In this document: positions 8,393-17,694 of the stretch, in pieces
How positions within the stretch are numbered: the first letter of the stretch is position 1
How the letters are laid out: every line of letters starts with the position of its first letter
Program-made: the position numbers and the translations under genes
The notes under the pieces: generated by a model
The model's database searches: none
Seen by the model: the letters and a program-made list of their open reading frames with translations, nothing else
What the model was told of the DNA's origin: nothing
DNA from: JAEZVV01 sp036652035
GTDB taxonomy: Bacteria; Pseudomonadota; Gammaproteobacteria; Burkholderiales; Burkholderiaceae_F
Length of the DNA: 64,000 nucleotides
Reading direction: 5' to 3'
Assembly (NCBI GenBank): GCA_036652035.1
Contig: JAVVWR010000001.1
Location: 62,001 to 126,000, forward strand

Positions 8393-9466
8393 TTACACCC
8401 GATGCAAGGGCCCCGCGGACTGGAAGTGTTCGAGGATGTGTTCGGCGATCCGGGTCACCGGCAGCACCGCATCGACCGCGCCGAGCGCGATGGCTTCCTT
8501 GGGCATGCCAAACACGATGCAGCTCGCTTCGTCCTGCGCCACGTTGTGCGCCCCGGCCTGGCGCATCGTCAGCATCGCAGCCGCGCCGTCCTTGCCCATG
8601 CCAGTGAGCATCACGCCCAGGGCGTTGCGTCCGGCGTGCTTGGCGACCGAGTTGAACAGCACTTCGACCGAGGGCCGATGACGGTTGACCGGATCGGCGT
8701 CGTCGATCTCGATCATGTAGCTCGCTCCGGACCGCGTCAGCCGCATGTGGCGGCCACCCGGCGCGATGTAAGCGTGACCCGGCAAGACCCGCTCGCCCGC
8801 CACCGCCTCCTTGACCGTCATCCGGCACAAGCCGTTGAGGCGTGCGGCAAAGCTCGCCGTAAATCCCGGCGGCATGTGCTGGGTGATCAGCACCGCCGGC
8901 GCGTCGGCCGGCAGCCGCGTCAAGACTTCGCGCACCGCCTCGGTGCCGCCGGTCGAGGAGCCGATCGCGATCAGCTTCTCGGTCGACACCCGACCAAAGC
9001 TCGCAGGCCGCGCCCGTTCGGCCGAAGCGGCGGGCGCCACGGCGGCACGCCGGTGCAGATGCGCCTTGGCGGCGATGCGGATCTTGTCGGCGATGTCCTG
9101 CGCCAGGTCCTTCATGCCGCTGGCCACGCCGATGCGGGGCTTGGCGACGAAATCGACCGCCCCCAGCTCAAGCGCGCGCATCGTGGTTTCCGCCCCGCGT
9201 TCGGTCAGGGTCGAGACCATCACCACCGGCATCGGCCGCAAGCGCATCAGACGCTCGAGAAAGTCCAGGCCATCCATCTTCGGCATCTCGACATCGAGCG
9301 TCAGGACATCGGGGTTGAGCGCGCGAATCATCTCGCGCGCCACCAGCGGGTCGGGTGCCGCCCCCACCACCTCCAAGTCCCGCTCGTGCGAAATGATCTC
9401 GGTCAGCAGGCTGCGCACCAGCGCGGAATCGTCAATGATGAGAACGCGGATCTTGCTCATGGGCAT
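8393..9466 (-). CDS. cheB: Chemotaxis protein-glutamate methylesterase/deamidase CheB
   Basis: CheB removes methyl groups from receptors and deamidates receptor glutamines during adaptation. The N-terminal receiver domain begins IRVLIIDDSALVRSLL, with the phospho-acceptor Asp in LTLDVEMPKMDG. After a linker comes the methylesterase domain with the catalytic triad motifs GSSTGG (Ser), TQHMPPGF (His) and MGKDGAAAM (Asp). At 357 residues it has family length. Starts at 9466 and 9460 are both possible; the former shares one base with the cheD stop. It is the last gene of the che operon. Confidence 0.97.
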   Translation of the reverse strand: MPMSKIRVLIIDDSALVRSLLTEIISHERDLEVVGAAPDPLVAREMIRALNPDVLTLDVEMPKMDGLDFLERLMRLRPMPVVMVSTLTERGAETTMRALELGAVDFVAKPRIGVASGMKDLAQDIADKIRIAAKAHLHRRAAVAPAASAERARPASFGRVSTEKLIAIGSSTGGTEAVREVLTRLPADAPAVLITQHMPPGFTASFAARLNGLCRMTVKEAVAGERVLPGHAYIAPGGRHMRLTRSGASYMIEIDDADPVNRHRPSVEVLFNSVAKHAGRNALGVMLTGMGKDGAAAMLTMRQAGAHNVAQDEASCIVFGMPKEAIALGAVDAVLPVTRIAEHILEHFQSAGPLHRV

Positions 9467-10089
9467 CAGAAAAGTTCGATATCGCCGCCACTGCGGACCG
9501 TGTCGATACGCGCGCGGTAGTTTTGTTCCGCCGCGACCAAAGAGGCATCGGCGCGCGCGAGCTTGCGCACCAGGGCGCGGCCGGTGGCCGGAAAAAAGGC
9601 GACGCGCCGCGGGTGCGTATCGAGCAAATCCTCGGCCACGATCCGGATCCCCTCGGTGACCAGAAACTTGCGCACAAAGCTGACGTTGCGCTCACCGACA
9701 TTGAGCGTGAAGCTCGTCATCACATTGCCGCCGCCAAACACCTTGGCCTCGAGCGCCGAACGGCGCGCGCCGCACTTGAGCAGCTCGTTGATCAGCAATT
9801 CCATCGCGTGAACGCCATAGCGGCCAGCCAGGCCGATCGGGTCGCCATCCTTGGCACCCTCGGGCAGCATGAAGTGATTCATGCCCCCGACCTTGGCGCG
9901 CGCATCCCACAGGCAGGCCGACACGCACGAGCCCAGCACCGTGGTCAGAACCACGTCGGGGCCGTCGACGAAGAACTCGCCCGGCAAGACCTTGACCGCA
10001 TGGCAACCGAAGTCACGGTCGAAATACAAGGTTCCCGCCTCGCCGGCCACGCCGCGCGAACGCGGTCGTGTGGTCTTGGCCTCACTCAT
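9466..10089 (-). CDS. cheD: Receptor glutamine deamidase CheD
   Basis: CheD deamidates glutamines in chemoreceptors and in some bacteria assists CheY-P phosphatases. The 207-residue protein has the catalytic core LTTVLGSCVSACLWD (Thr and nucleophile Cys) followed by GGMNHFMLP (His). A conserved central region FGGGNVM and a C-terminal tail ending IELF are also present. It overlaps cheR by 4 bp and touches cheB, so the three adaptation enzymes are co-translated. The ELF tail resembles the tail of the small CheZ-like protein at the head of this cluster. Confidence 0.95.
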   Translation of the reverse strand: MSEAKTTRPRSRGVAGEAGTLYFDRDFGCHAVKVLPGEFFVDGPDVVLTTVLGSCVSACLWDARAKVGGMNHFMLPEGAKDGDPIGLAGRYGVHAMELLINELLKCGARRSALEAKVFGGGNVMTSFTLNVGERNVSFVRKFLVTEGIRIVAEDLLDTHPRRVAFFPATGRALVRKLARADASLVAAEQNYRARIDTVRSGGDIELF

Positions 10090-10967
10090 GGCAGGCGCTC
10101 ATAGACCGTCTTGCCGCGCAATCGGAACTGGGAGCGGCAGTCGGAAAAATTCTCCGAGTGGCCAACAAACAGCAGGCCGCCGGGGCGCAAGACCTCGGCG
10201 ATCCGCCCCAGCACTTCGCGCTGGGTGGCGTGATCGAAATAGATCAGCACGTTGCGGCAGAACACGGCATCGAACCCCTCGGCCATGTCGCGCGCCCGTG
10301 GCCACGTGGGATCGAGCAGGTTGAGCGGGCGGTACTGCACCAGGCCGGCGAGTTCGGGCTTGACGCGCACCAGACCGTCCCTGTCACCCTTGCCGCGCAG
10401 AAACCAGCGCCGCAAGCGGGCGTCACCGCAGGCCTGCGCCGAATCGATCGAATAGACCGCCTGTGCCGCGGTTGCCAGGACGTTGGTGTCGATGTCGGTG
10501 GCGATCAGGCTCGGCTTGCTTCCCGCCGTCAAGGCCTCGGCCGCCGTCATGGCGATCGACCAGGGCTCTTCGCCGGTCGAGGCCGCGGCGCACCACAGGC
10601 GCGCCTTGCTGCGCCCGCGCAGGAATTCCGCCAGCAAGGGAAAGTGGTGCGACTCGCGGAAAAAGGCGGTGAGGTTGGTCGTCAGCGCATTGACGAACTG
10701 CTGCGCTTCCGCGCTGACGCTGGTGGCGTCGCTTTCGATGTCATCCAGATACTCGGCAAACGAGGCCCGGCCGGTGGCCCGCACGCGGCGGGCCAGTCGG
10801 CTGTAGACCATGTTCTGCTTCGAGGCATTGAGATCGATTCCCGCTCGAGCCCGGATCAAGCGCCGCACCCGATCAAAGTCGTGACTTGAGAACGAGTATT
10901 CGCGCGACAGCGAATCCGCTGCCGTGGCTCGCGCCAGCAAGTCCTTCGATTGGTCGGGTGCACCCAT
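10086..10967 (-). CDS. cheR: Chemotaxis protein methyltransferase CheR
   Basis: CheR methylates glutamates of chemoreceptors with S-adenosylmethionine. It shows the N-terminal helical domain (SSHDFDRVRRLIRARAGIDL) and a C-terminal Rossmann methyltransferase domain with RLWCAAASTGEEPWSIAM and FDAVFCRNVLIYFD. The ATG at 10967 is chosen because AAGGAA lies 8 bases before it; the upstream start at 11021 would run into the preceding receptor gene. This gives 293 residues. Both receptors upstream end in a tethering pentapeptide suited to CheR binding. Confidence 0.95.
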   Translation of the reverse strand: MGAPDQSKDLLARATAADSLSREYSFSSHDFDRVRRLIRARAGIDLNASKQNMVYSRLARRVRATGRASFAEYLDDIESDATSVSAEAQQFVNALTTNLTAFFRESHHFPLLAEFLRGRSKARLWCAAASTGEEPWSIAMTAAEALTAGSKPSLIATDIDTNVLATAAQAVYSIDSAQACGDARLRRWFLRGKGDRDGLVRVKPELAGLVQYRPLNLLDPTWPRARDMAEGFDAVFCRNVLIYFDHATQREVLGRIAEVLRPGGLLFVGHSENFSDCRSQFRLRGKTVYERLP

Positions 10968-11005
10968 GCCTGCATTTCCTTGTAGCGCTCGCCAGTTGCC
11001 TGACT

Positions 11006-12964
11006 TCAGAATTCTTCCCAATCGCCCGCCGCTGACTTGCTCGCCACCGGCTTGACCGGTGTCGGCTCACGGCTGGCCATCGGCTTGGCTTCAACCTTGG
11101 GTTCGATCCGCTTGACCGCCGCCCGGCTCACCGTCTGCGCCTGGGCGATCACCGCCCGTGCCTGCGACTCGCCCAGCTTGAACACCGCCACCGTCTCGGC
11201 CAGCCGCCCCGCCTGTTCTTTCAGGCTCTCAGCCGCCGCCGCGCTCTCTTCAACCAGCGCCGCGTTCTGCTGCGTCATCTGGTCGAGCTGCGTCACCGCC
11301 TGATTGACCTGCGTGATCCCGGCGCTCTGCTCGAGCGTGCTGCTGGTGATCTCGCCAATCAGGTCGGTCACTCGCCGCACTTGAGTGACGATCTCGTCCA
11401 TCGTGCGGCCCGCTTCCTGCACCTGCGCCGCGCCGCTATCGACCTTGCCAGCCGAGTCTTCGATCAGCCCCTTGATCTCCTTGGCCGCTTGCGCGCTCCT
11501 CTGCGCCAGGTTGCGAACTTCGCCCGCCACCACCGCAAAGCCGCGCCCCTGCTCGCCCGCTCGCGCCGCTTCGACCGCCGCGTTGAGCGCCAGGATGTTG
11601 GTCTGGAACGCAATCCCGTCGATCACGCCGATGATCTCGGCGATCTTGCGGCTCGCCGCGCTGATCTCGCCCATCGTCCCGACCACTTGACCGACCACCG
11701 CACCGCCGCGCTCGGCCACCGCGCTCGCGCTGCTCGCCAGCTGGTTGGCCTGCTTGGCCGCATCGGCATTGGCCTTGACCGTGCTCGTCAGCTGTTCGAT
11801 CGAGCTCGCCGTCTGCTGCAGCGAACTGGCCTGCTCTTCGGTCCGGCTCGACAGATCCGTGTTGCCCACCGCGATCTCGCCCGAGGCCGTCCGCACTGAC
11901 TCGCTGGTCTCGCGGATTTCGCCGATCACCCCGGCAATCTTGTCGGCGAATCGATTGAAAGCCCGCCCCATCTGCGCCAGCTCATCGTCGCCGTGCGCAT
12001 CCAGACGCCGGGTCAGATCACCGTCGCCGCTGGCGATCTCCTCCATCGCGTCGCGCGCGCTCTCGAGCCGTGCCATCGCGCGCCGAATCGTCCATGTCAG
12101 CACCACACCGGCGACCAGCACTACCGCGAGGATCAGCGCCAAGGACAGCCACAATTGTCGAGCCACCGTGGCCAGGGCAACCGACTTGTCGAGCGCAATC
12201 GCGAGGTACCACGACGAGTTGGGAATCGCCTTGGCCGCGATCAGCATGGAGCGCCCATCCATGTCAATCTCGGGCAAGGCGCCACTGGCTACCACCAGGG
12301 TCTGCATCGTCAGCGCCGGGCTGATCTCGCTCATCGGCTTGAGCGTGAGCTTGGCGTCGTAGTGCGCCAGCAGCTGGCCCTGGCCATCGACCAGAAAGGC
12401 GAACGAGCCTTCCATCGGCTTGAGCGCGTTGACCTGCGCCGCGAGCGACTCGACCAGAACATCGCCGCCCGCCACGCCGACGACTCCGCCGTTCTTGCGA
12501 ATCGGCTGCGCAAAAGTGACCGTCAGCTTGCCAGTGCTCTTGCCCACGTAGGGCGCGGCCACGGTGCGACCGCCTGCGGCCACCGCGTCCTGGTACCAGG
12601 CGCGATCCGCAGGAACGTAATCCGCCCCGCGATTGCCGGCGGGATACGAGTACATGCGCCGATCGGCAAAGCCGAGCAGGGACATGTCGAATCCCCCGGC
12701 CACTTGCGCCGCATGCAAGGTGGGAATCGGGTCGGCCAGATCGCTCGCCAGCGCGATCGCGTCGACCGCCATATGCCGGCTGCGGAACCATTCTCCGATC
12801 ACCCCGGCCTCGGCCTGAGCCAGAGCGCGCGCATCAAACGCGATCGACTTCATTCGCTCGGACCGGTCATTCATGATCAGAACCGACCCCAGCACGGCCA
12901 TCGCCACCGCCACTACCGCGATCGCCACCGCCGCCAGGCGAAACTTCAAGGAACTCCAGTTCAT
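11006..12964 (-). CDS. Methyl-accepting chemotaxis protein with dCACHE sensor
   Basis: This is a transmembrane chemoreceptor of 652 residues. It has an N-terminal membrane helix (about 10-31), a periplasmic double-CACHE domain (about 35-275), a second helix (LWLSLALILAVVLVAGVVLTW), HAMP, and a methyl-accepting signalling domain with the hairpin tip region IAFQTNILALNAAVEAARAG. The sensor contains Y116, R121, W123, Y124 and D168, spaced as in amino-acid-binding dCACHE receptors. The C-terminus is GDWEEF, a WxxF-type pentapeptide for docking CheR/CheB. The signalling half is nearly identical to that of the next receptor. RBS GGAAGG precedes the ATG. Confidence 0.95.
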   Translation of the reverse strand: MNWSSLKFRLAAVAIAVVAVAMAVLGSVLIMNDRSERMKSIAFDARALAQAEAGVIGEWFRSRHMAVDAIALASDLADPIPTLHAAQVAGGFDMSLLGFADRRMYSYPAGNRGADYVPADRAWYQDAVAAGGRTVAAPYVGKSTGKLTVTFAQPIRKNGGVVGVAGGDVLVESLAAQVNALKPMEGSFAFLVDGQGQLLAHYDAKLTLKPMSEISPALTMQTLVVASGALPEIDMDGRSMLIAAKAIPNSSWYLAIALDKSVALATVARQLWLSLALILAVVLVAGVVLTWTIRRAMARLESARDAMEEIASGDGDLTRRLDAHGDDELAQMGRAFNRFADKIAGVIGEIRETSESVRTASGEIAVGNTDLSSRTEEQASSLQQTASSIEQLTSTVKANADAAKQANQLASSASAVAERGGAVVGQVVGTMGEISAASRKIAEIIGVIDGIAFQTNILALNAAVEAARAGEQGRGFAVVAGEVRNLAQRSAQAAKEIKGLIEDSAGKVDSGAAQVQEAGRTMDEIVTQVRRVTDLIGEITSSTLEQSAGITQVNQAVTQLDQMTQQNAALVEESAAAAESLKEQAGRLAETVAVFKLGESQARAVIAQAQTVSRAAVKRIEPKVEAKPMASREPTPVKPVASKSAAGDWEEF

Positions 12965-13086
12965 TACAACACCTTCCTACTCCAGCCATCCGCTGGTTGA
13001 CTCCGGTCGCGGAAATCGTGCGCCAACCGCACGCTCCCGTCCTTGTTCCGGTACCCCCACACACACGCCGAGCGAATCGCTCCGCG

Positions 13087-14760
13087 TCAGAACTCTTCCC
13101 AATCCCCTTCGGTAGCCGGCTTGTTCGCCGGCGCGCGCGGAGCGCTGACCGGCGCGCGAGCCACCCGCACCGCGCTCGACCGAGCGCGATCGATCGCCTG
13201 CTTCGCCTGCCCCTCGCCGAGCTTGAAAGTCGCCACGGCCTGCGTCAGTCGCTGCGCCTGATCGCGCAGCGACTCGGCCGCCGCCGCGCTCTGCTCGACC
13301 AAGGCTGCGTTCTGCTGCGTCATCTGGTCCAAGCCCGCGACCGCTTGATTGACCTGGGTGATGCCGGCGCTCTGCTCCAACGTGCTGCTGGTGATCTCGC
13401 CGATCAGGTCGGTCACGCGCCGCACCTGGGTCACGATTTCTTCCATCCCGCGCCCCGACTCCTCGGCCAGGCGCGAGCCGGCATCGACCTGGACCTGGCT
13501 GGCGCCGATCAGGTTCTTGATTTCCTTGGCGGCTTCGGCACTGCGCTGGGCCAGGCTGCGAACCTCGGCCGCCACCACCGCAAAACCCCGCCCCTGCTCG
13601 CCCGCGCGCGCCGCCTCCACCGCGGCGTTCAAGGCCAGGATGTTGGTCTGGAACGCAATCCCGTCGATCACGCCAATGATTTCGGCAATCTTGCGGCTCG
13701 CCGCGCTGATCTGTCCCATCGTCGCCAGGTTGGCGCGGGCCGATTCGCCGCCGCGAACCACCGCCGCACTGGCCAGGGACGCCAGCTGGTTGGCTTGCTT
13801 GGCCGCATCGGCATTGGCCTTGACGGTGCTGGTCAGCTGCTCGATCGAGCTCGCCGTCTGCTGCAGCGAACTGGCCTGCTCTTCGGTCCGGCTCGACAGG
13901 TCGGTGTTGCCCACCGCGATCTCGCCCGAGGCCGTCCGCACCGATTCGCTGGTTTCTCGAATTTCGCCCACCGTGCGCGACAAGGCGACTTGCATCGCAA
14001 TCAAGGCGGTCAGCAGCTGGCCAAACTCATCGCGACGATCGTTCGCGATCGGATACGTCAAATCGCCGCGGGAGATCGCGTCGGTCGCGGCCACGGCGGC
14101 GGCGAGCGGAACGCGAATCTGGCGCACCAGAATAAAACCGGCGGCAATCATCAATCCAACCAGGGTCAGGCCGCCCGTGCCGGCAATGGTCAGGCTGCGC
14201 ATGCGCTCGGCGGTAGCGCGCGCGCGGACCTGAGCCACTTCAACGCGCTGCTGCTTGACGTAGTCGCGCAAGGCCTGGACATAGACATCGCTCGCCGGCA
14301 GAAAGCGCGCCGTCATCTCGTGCACTTCGCCCGCGTGATCGCCCGCCGTGCGCAAGGCCTTGGCCTTGTTCATCGAGGCCAGGACGCCGCTGCGCATCTC
14401 GGCGATCCGCGCCATCAGGCGGCGGTCCTCGTCGGACGCGGGCAGAGCCTCGATCTCCTTCTGGATCGCCGAGATCTGCTCGATGCTCTGCGCGAGCATG
14501 TCCTTGAAGGTGGTCTCGACAAACCGGTCTTCGGTCAGCGACGAGGCCAGCACGCGCACCATGTTGACTTCCGTGCGCCCCATCCACTCCTGCGCGAGCT
14601 CGGCCCGGCGCTCGGCGCGCTCGGACTCGACGATGGCCCGGGCTTGAGAAGCCCGGGCGTTGATGGCGGCGTAGCCCAGAACGGCGACCATAAAAACCAC
14701 CACCGTCACAATCCCGCCCCACAGGCGGAAGGCGATGCTCGAATCAAGGCGTGCAAACAT
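13087..14760 (-). CDS. Methyl-accepting chemotaxis protein with four-helix-bundle sensor
   Basis: This Tar/Tsr-like chemoreceptor has 557 residues. The N-terminal membrane helix (VVVFMVAVLGYAAI) is followed by a mostly helical periplasmic domain of about 150 residues, consistent with a four-helix-bundle ligand domain, then a second helix (GLTLVGLMIAAGFILV), HAMP, and the signalling hairpin (IAFQTNILALNAAVEAARAG). The C-terminal end is GDWEEF, the same docking tail as its neighbour. The cytoplasmic domain matches the dCACHE receptor almost residue for residue over the adaptation and tip regions, which points to recent duplication or gene conversion with a sensor swap. Confidence 0.95.
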   Translation of the reverse strand: MFARLDSSIAFRLWGGIVTVVVFMVAVLGYAAINARASQARAIVESERAERRAELAQEWMGRTEVNMVRVLASSLTEDRFVETTFKDMLAQSIEQISAIQKEIEALPASDEDRRLMARIAEMRSGVLASMNKAKALRTAGDHAGEVHEMTARFLPASDVYVQALRDYVKQQRVEVAQVRARATAERMRSLTIAGTGGLTLVGLMIAAGFILVRQIRVPLAAAVAATDAISRGDLTYPIANDRRDEFGQLLTALIAMQVALSRTVGEIRETSESVRTASGEIAVGNTDLSSRTEEQASSLQQTASSIEQLTSTVKANADAAKQANQLASLASAAVVRGGESARANLATMGQISAASRKIAEIIGVIDGIAFQTNILALNAAVEAARAGEQGRGFAVVAAEVRSLAQRSAEAAKEIKNLIGASQVQVDAGSRLAEESGRGMEEIVTQVRRVTDLIGEITSSTLEQSAGITQVNQAVAGLDQMTQQNAALVEQSAAAAESLRDQAQRLTQAVATFKLGEGQAKQAIDRARSSAVRVARAPVSAPRAPANKPATEGDWEEF

Positions 14761-14773
14761 GGGGACTCCGCGA

Positions 14774-15262
14774 TCAGGTCAAAACGCGTTCGATCAAGGC
14801 CATGTCCTCGGCCGCCATCAGGCGCTCGATATCGACCAGGATCATCATCCGTTCGCCCACCGAGCCCAGGCCGGTGATGTAACCGGCGTCGAGCAGCGAG
14901 TTGAATTCCGGGGCCGGCCGGATCTGCTCGGGCGCCAGCTCCAGCACGTCGGACACCGAGTCGACCACCACGCCCACCACGCGCTTGGCGACGTTGAGAA
15001 TGATCACCACGGTGAACTCGTTGTAGTCGGCCGCGCCGAGCTTGAACTTCAGGCGCAGATCGACGATCGGCACGATCACGCCGCGCAGATTGATCACGCC
15101 CTTGATGAAATCGGGCGCGTTGGCGATCCGGGTCACCGCGTCGTAGCCGCGGATTTCCTGCACCTTGAGGATGTCGATCCCGTACTCCTCGGCGCCAAGG
15201 CGGAAGGTGAGGTATTCCTGGGCGCGCGTCTGCGCGTCGTTGAACTGTTCCATCAGGCCCAT
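14774..15262 (-). CDS. cheW: Chemotaxis coupling protein CheW
   Basis: CheW links receptors to CheA in the signalling array. The 162-residue protein is a single CheW domain, with LTFRLGAEEYGIDILKVQEIRGY at the N-terminal side (residues about 18-40), INLRGVIVPIVDLRLKF in the middle, and GLGSVGERMMILVDIERLM near the end. It lies 14 bp after cheA and just ahead of the receptor genes, as in canonical che operons. Confidence 0.96.
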   Translation of the reverse strand: MGLMEQFNDAQTRAQEYLTFRLGAEEYGIDILKVQEIRGYDAVTRIANAPDFIKGVINLRGVIVPIVDLRLKFKLGAADYNEFTVVIILNVAKRVVGVVVDSVSDVLELAPEQIRPAPEFNSLLDAGYITGLGSVGERMMILVDIERLMAAEDMALIERVLT

Positions 15263-15276
15263 GAGGCGCTCCTAGC

Positions 15277-17310
15277 TCAGTGGCGCACGCGCTTGACCAG
15301 CGCCGCGACATCGATGATGAGGGCGACGCGACCGTCGCCAAGAATGGTGGCGCCGGATACGCCGCGCACCCGCCGGTAATTCGATTCGAGGTTCTTGACC
15401 ACCACCTGGTGCTGGCCGATCAGCTCATCGACCCTCAGCGCGGCGCGGCCACCGTCGGCTTCGACCAGGACCATGATCGAACCCTCGTCGCCCGGACCGA
15501 CCGCGGCGCCGAAAGCCTCGGCCAGGGTCACGACCGGCAGGTATTCCTCGCGCACATGAACCACGCGGCCGGTCGCTCCGACCTGCTTGACCATGCCGGG
15601 GGCCACCTGGAAGGACTCGACCACCGAACCCAGCGGCAGGATGAAGACATCGCCATCGACCCCGATCGACATGCCGTCCATGATCGCGAGCGTGAGCGGC
15701 AGCCGGACCGAGACCCGCGTGCCAAGACCGGCCGCCGAATCAATCTCGGCCGATCCGTTCAAGGCGGCAATGTTCTTGCGCACCACGTCCATGCCAACAC
15801 CGCGGCCCGAGACATCCGAGACTTGATCGGCGGTCGAAAAGCCCGGTTCCCAGATCAGCGCCCAGACCTCGGCGTCGCTCATGTCCTCGCGCACCGGCAG
15901 GCCGCGCTCGAGCGCTTTCTTGAGAATGCGCTCGCGGGAAAGACCGGCGCCGTCGTCGCGCACCTCGATCAGGATCGAGCCCCCCTGGTGCGCCGCCGAC
16001 AAGGTGATCGTGCCGTGCGCCGGCTTGCCCGCGGCCACACGCTCGGCGGGGGTTTCGATGCCATGGTCGGCACTGTTGCGCACCAGGTGGGTGAGCGGAT
16101 CAACGATCTTCTCGATCAAGCCCTTGTCGAGCTCGGTCGCTTCGCCCACGGTCTTGAGCTCGATCTGCTTGCCGAGCTTGGCCGCGAGGTCGCGCAACAT
16201 GCGCGGGAAGCGGTTGAACACGAACGCCATGGGAATCATGCGGATTCCCATCACCGCTTCCTGCAAGTGACGCGTGTTGCGCTCCAGATCAACGATGCCG
16301 GCCAGCAGCGCGGCCTGCGCCACCGGATCGAGCGCCTTGGCTTGCTGAGTCAGCATGGCCTGGGTGATGACGAGTTCGCCCACCAGGTTGATGAGCGTAT
16401 CGACCTTCTCGACCCCGACCCGCAAGGTGGTCGATTCCAGCGCCGCCCCTTTATCCGGGCTGGCTTTGGCGCGAGCCACCGGCGCCGGCTCGGGCGCCGC
16501 AGCGACCGGCAATTGCGCTGGATCGACAAAGAAGCCGTAGCCCTCGCCTTCCTGCGCGGCTGCGACCGGAGCTGCCGCGGCCGCCACGGGCGCGACCGCC
16601 ATCGCGGCGTCAGCCCAGGGCTGAATCAGCACCTGCTCGCGGCTGACGTGAAAGGAAAAGAGCTCGATCAGTTCGCCATCGGGCGATTCGGTCTGCAGCT
16701 TGAATTCGCGCCAACCCTCGGGCGAGAGCACGCCGCCGTCGACCGCCTCGCAGCTCCCCAGCGCGGGAATGTCGCGAAACAGCTCGGCCAGACCATCGGC
16801 CGCTGCGGTGTCGGCGAGCGGACCGACGCGCAGCCGCAACGACCGCGCACCGCCCGCCTCAATCACCGGCGGGGCGGCCTCGTCGAGCAAACGCCCGGCG
16901 GCCAGGATGCGGATCCGCGCCACCAGATCGCTGGTGTCGGGCACGACGTCGGTCACCCCCTGGTGACGGGCGAGCTGGCTCTTGACCACGTCGCCCGCCT
17001 CGAGCAGCACATCGACCATCTGCGCGTGGAGCGTCAATTCGTGGCGGCGCAGCTTGTCGAGCAAGGTCTCGAGCTCGTGGGTCAGCTCGGTGACATCGGC
17101 AAAGCCGAAAGTCGCCGCGCCGCCCTTGATCGAATGGGCGACGCGAAAGATCGCGTTGAGCTCATCAATGCCGGGCGCGGCCACGTTGATCTCGAGCAGC
17201 GCCGATTCCATGTTGGCAAGGTTTTCGCCGGCTTCCTCGAAAAAGACGCCGTGGAACTGGGAGAGGTCGAAGTCCGCCTCTTGCAGTGAAGGATTGCTGA
17301 TTTCGCCCAT
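15277..17310 (-). CDS. cheA: Chemotaxis histidine kinase CheA
   Basis: CheA is the cytoplasmic kinase that phosphorylates CheY and CheB in response to receptor signals. The 677 residues show an Hpt domain with the phospho-accepting H59 (FRVAHSIKGGAATFG), a P2-like region with Ala-rich linkers, the P3 dimerisation domain (VDTLINLVGELVITQAML), the ATPase domain with N box HLVRNSADHGIE, G1 DDGAGL and G2 GRGVGMDVV, and a C-terminal CheW-like domain. AAGGAAG precedes the ATG. It follows cheY by 9 bp. Confidence 0.97.
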   Translation of the reverse strand: MGEISNPSLQEADFDLSQFHGVFFEEAGENLANMESALLEINVAAPGIDELNAIFRVAHSIKGGAATFGFADVTELTHELETLLDKLRRHELTLHAQMVDVLLEAGDVVKSQLARHQGVTDVVPDTSDLVARIRILAAGRLLDEAAPPVIEAGGARSLRLRVGPLADTAAADGLAELFRDIPALGSCEAVDGGVLSPEGWREFKLQTESPDGELIELFSFHVSREQVLIQPWADAAMAVAPVAAAAAPVAAAQEGEGYGFFVDPAQLPVAAAPEPAPVARAKASPDKGAALESTTLRVGVEKVDTLINLVGELVITQAMLTQQAKALDPVAQAALLAGIVDLERNTRHLQEAVMGIRMIPMAFVFNRFPRMLRDLAAKLGKQIELKTVGEATELDKGLIEKIVDPLTHLVRNSADHGIETPAERVAAGKPAHGTITLSAAHQGGSILIEVRDDGAGLSRERILKKALERGLPVREDMSDAEVWALIWEPGFSTADQVSDVSGRGVGMDVVRKNIAALNGSAEIDSAAGLGTRVSVRLPLTLAIMDGMSIGVDGDVFILPLGSVVESFQVAPGMVKQVGATGRVVHVREEYLPVVTLAEAFGAAVGPGDEGSIMVLVEADGGRAALRVDELIGQHQVVVKNLESNYRRVRGVSGATILGDGRVALIIDVAALVKRVRH

Positions 17311-17319
17311 GAGACTTCC

Positions 17320-17682
17320 TTAGCGCACGACGCGGCGGATCACTTCGATCAGCCGGTCGGGATTGAAGGGCTTGACCAGCCAGCCCGTGGCGCCGGCGGC
17401 GCGACCGCGCGCCTTCATCTCGTCGCTCGACTCGGTGGTCAGGATCAGGATCGGCGTGGCGCGGTAGGCGGGATGCGCGCGCAGTTTCTCGACCAGGGTC
17501 AGGCCGTCCATGGTTGGCATGTTCTGATCGGTCAGCACCAGATCGACCTGGTTGCGCTGCGCCAGCTCCCAGGCCTGTTGACCATCGGCCGCCTCGATCA
17601 CGGTGTAACCCGCGCCCTTGAGCGTGAAAGCGACCATCTGGCGCATCGAAGCCGAATCGTCGACCGCAAGAATGCTTGGCAT
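17320..17682 (-). CDS. cheY: Chemotaxis response regulator, CheY type
   Basis: This single receiver domain of 120 residues would be phosphorylated by the adjacent CheA. It shows the acidic pair in ILAVDDSASMRQM, the phospho-acceptor Asp in LVLTDQNMPTMDG, Thr in ILILTTESS, and Lys in GWLVKPFNPDRL. It is one of two flagellar CheY-like proteins in the window, the other being downstream of motB. Which one binds the motor cannot be read from the sequence; this one is directly upstream of cheA, and the other one directly precedes cheZ. Confidence 0.93.
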   Translation of the reverse strand: MPSILAVDDSASMRQMVAFTLKGAGYTVIEAADGQQAWELAQRNQVDLVLTDQNMPTMDGLTLVEKLRAHPAYRATPILILTTESSDEMKARGRAAGATGWLVKPFNPDRLIEVIRRVVR

Positions 17683-17694
17683 GTTGTGCCTGTC

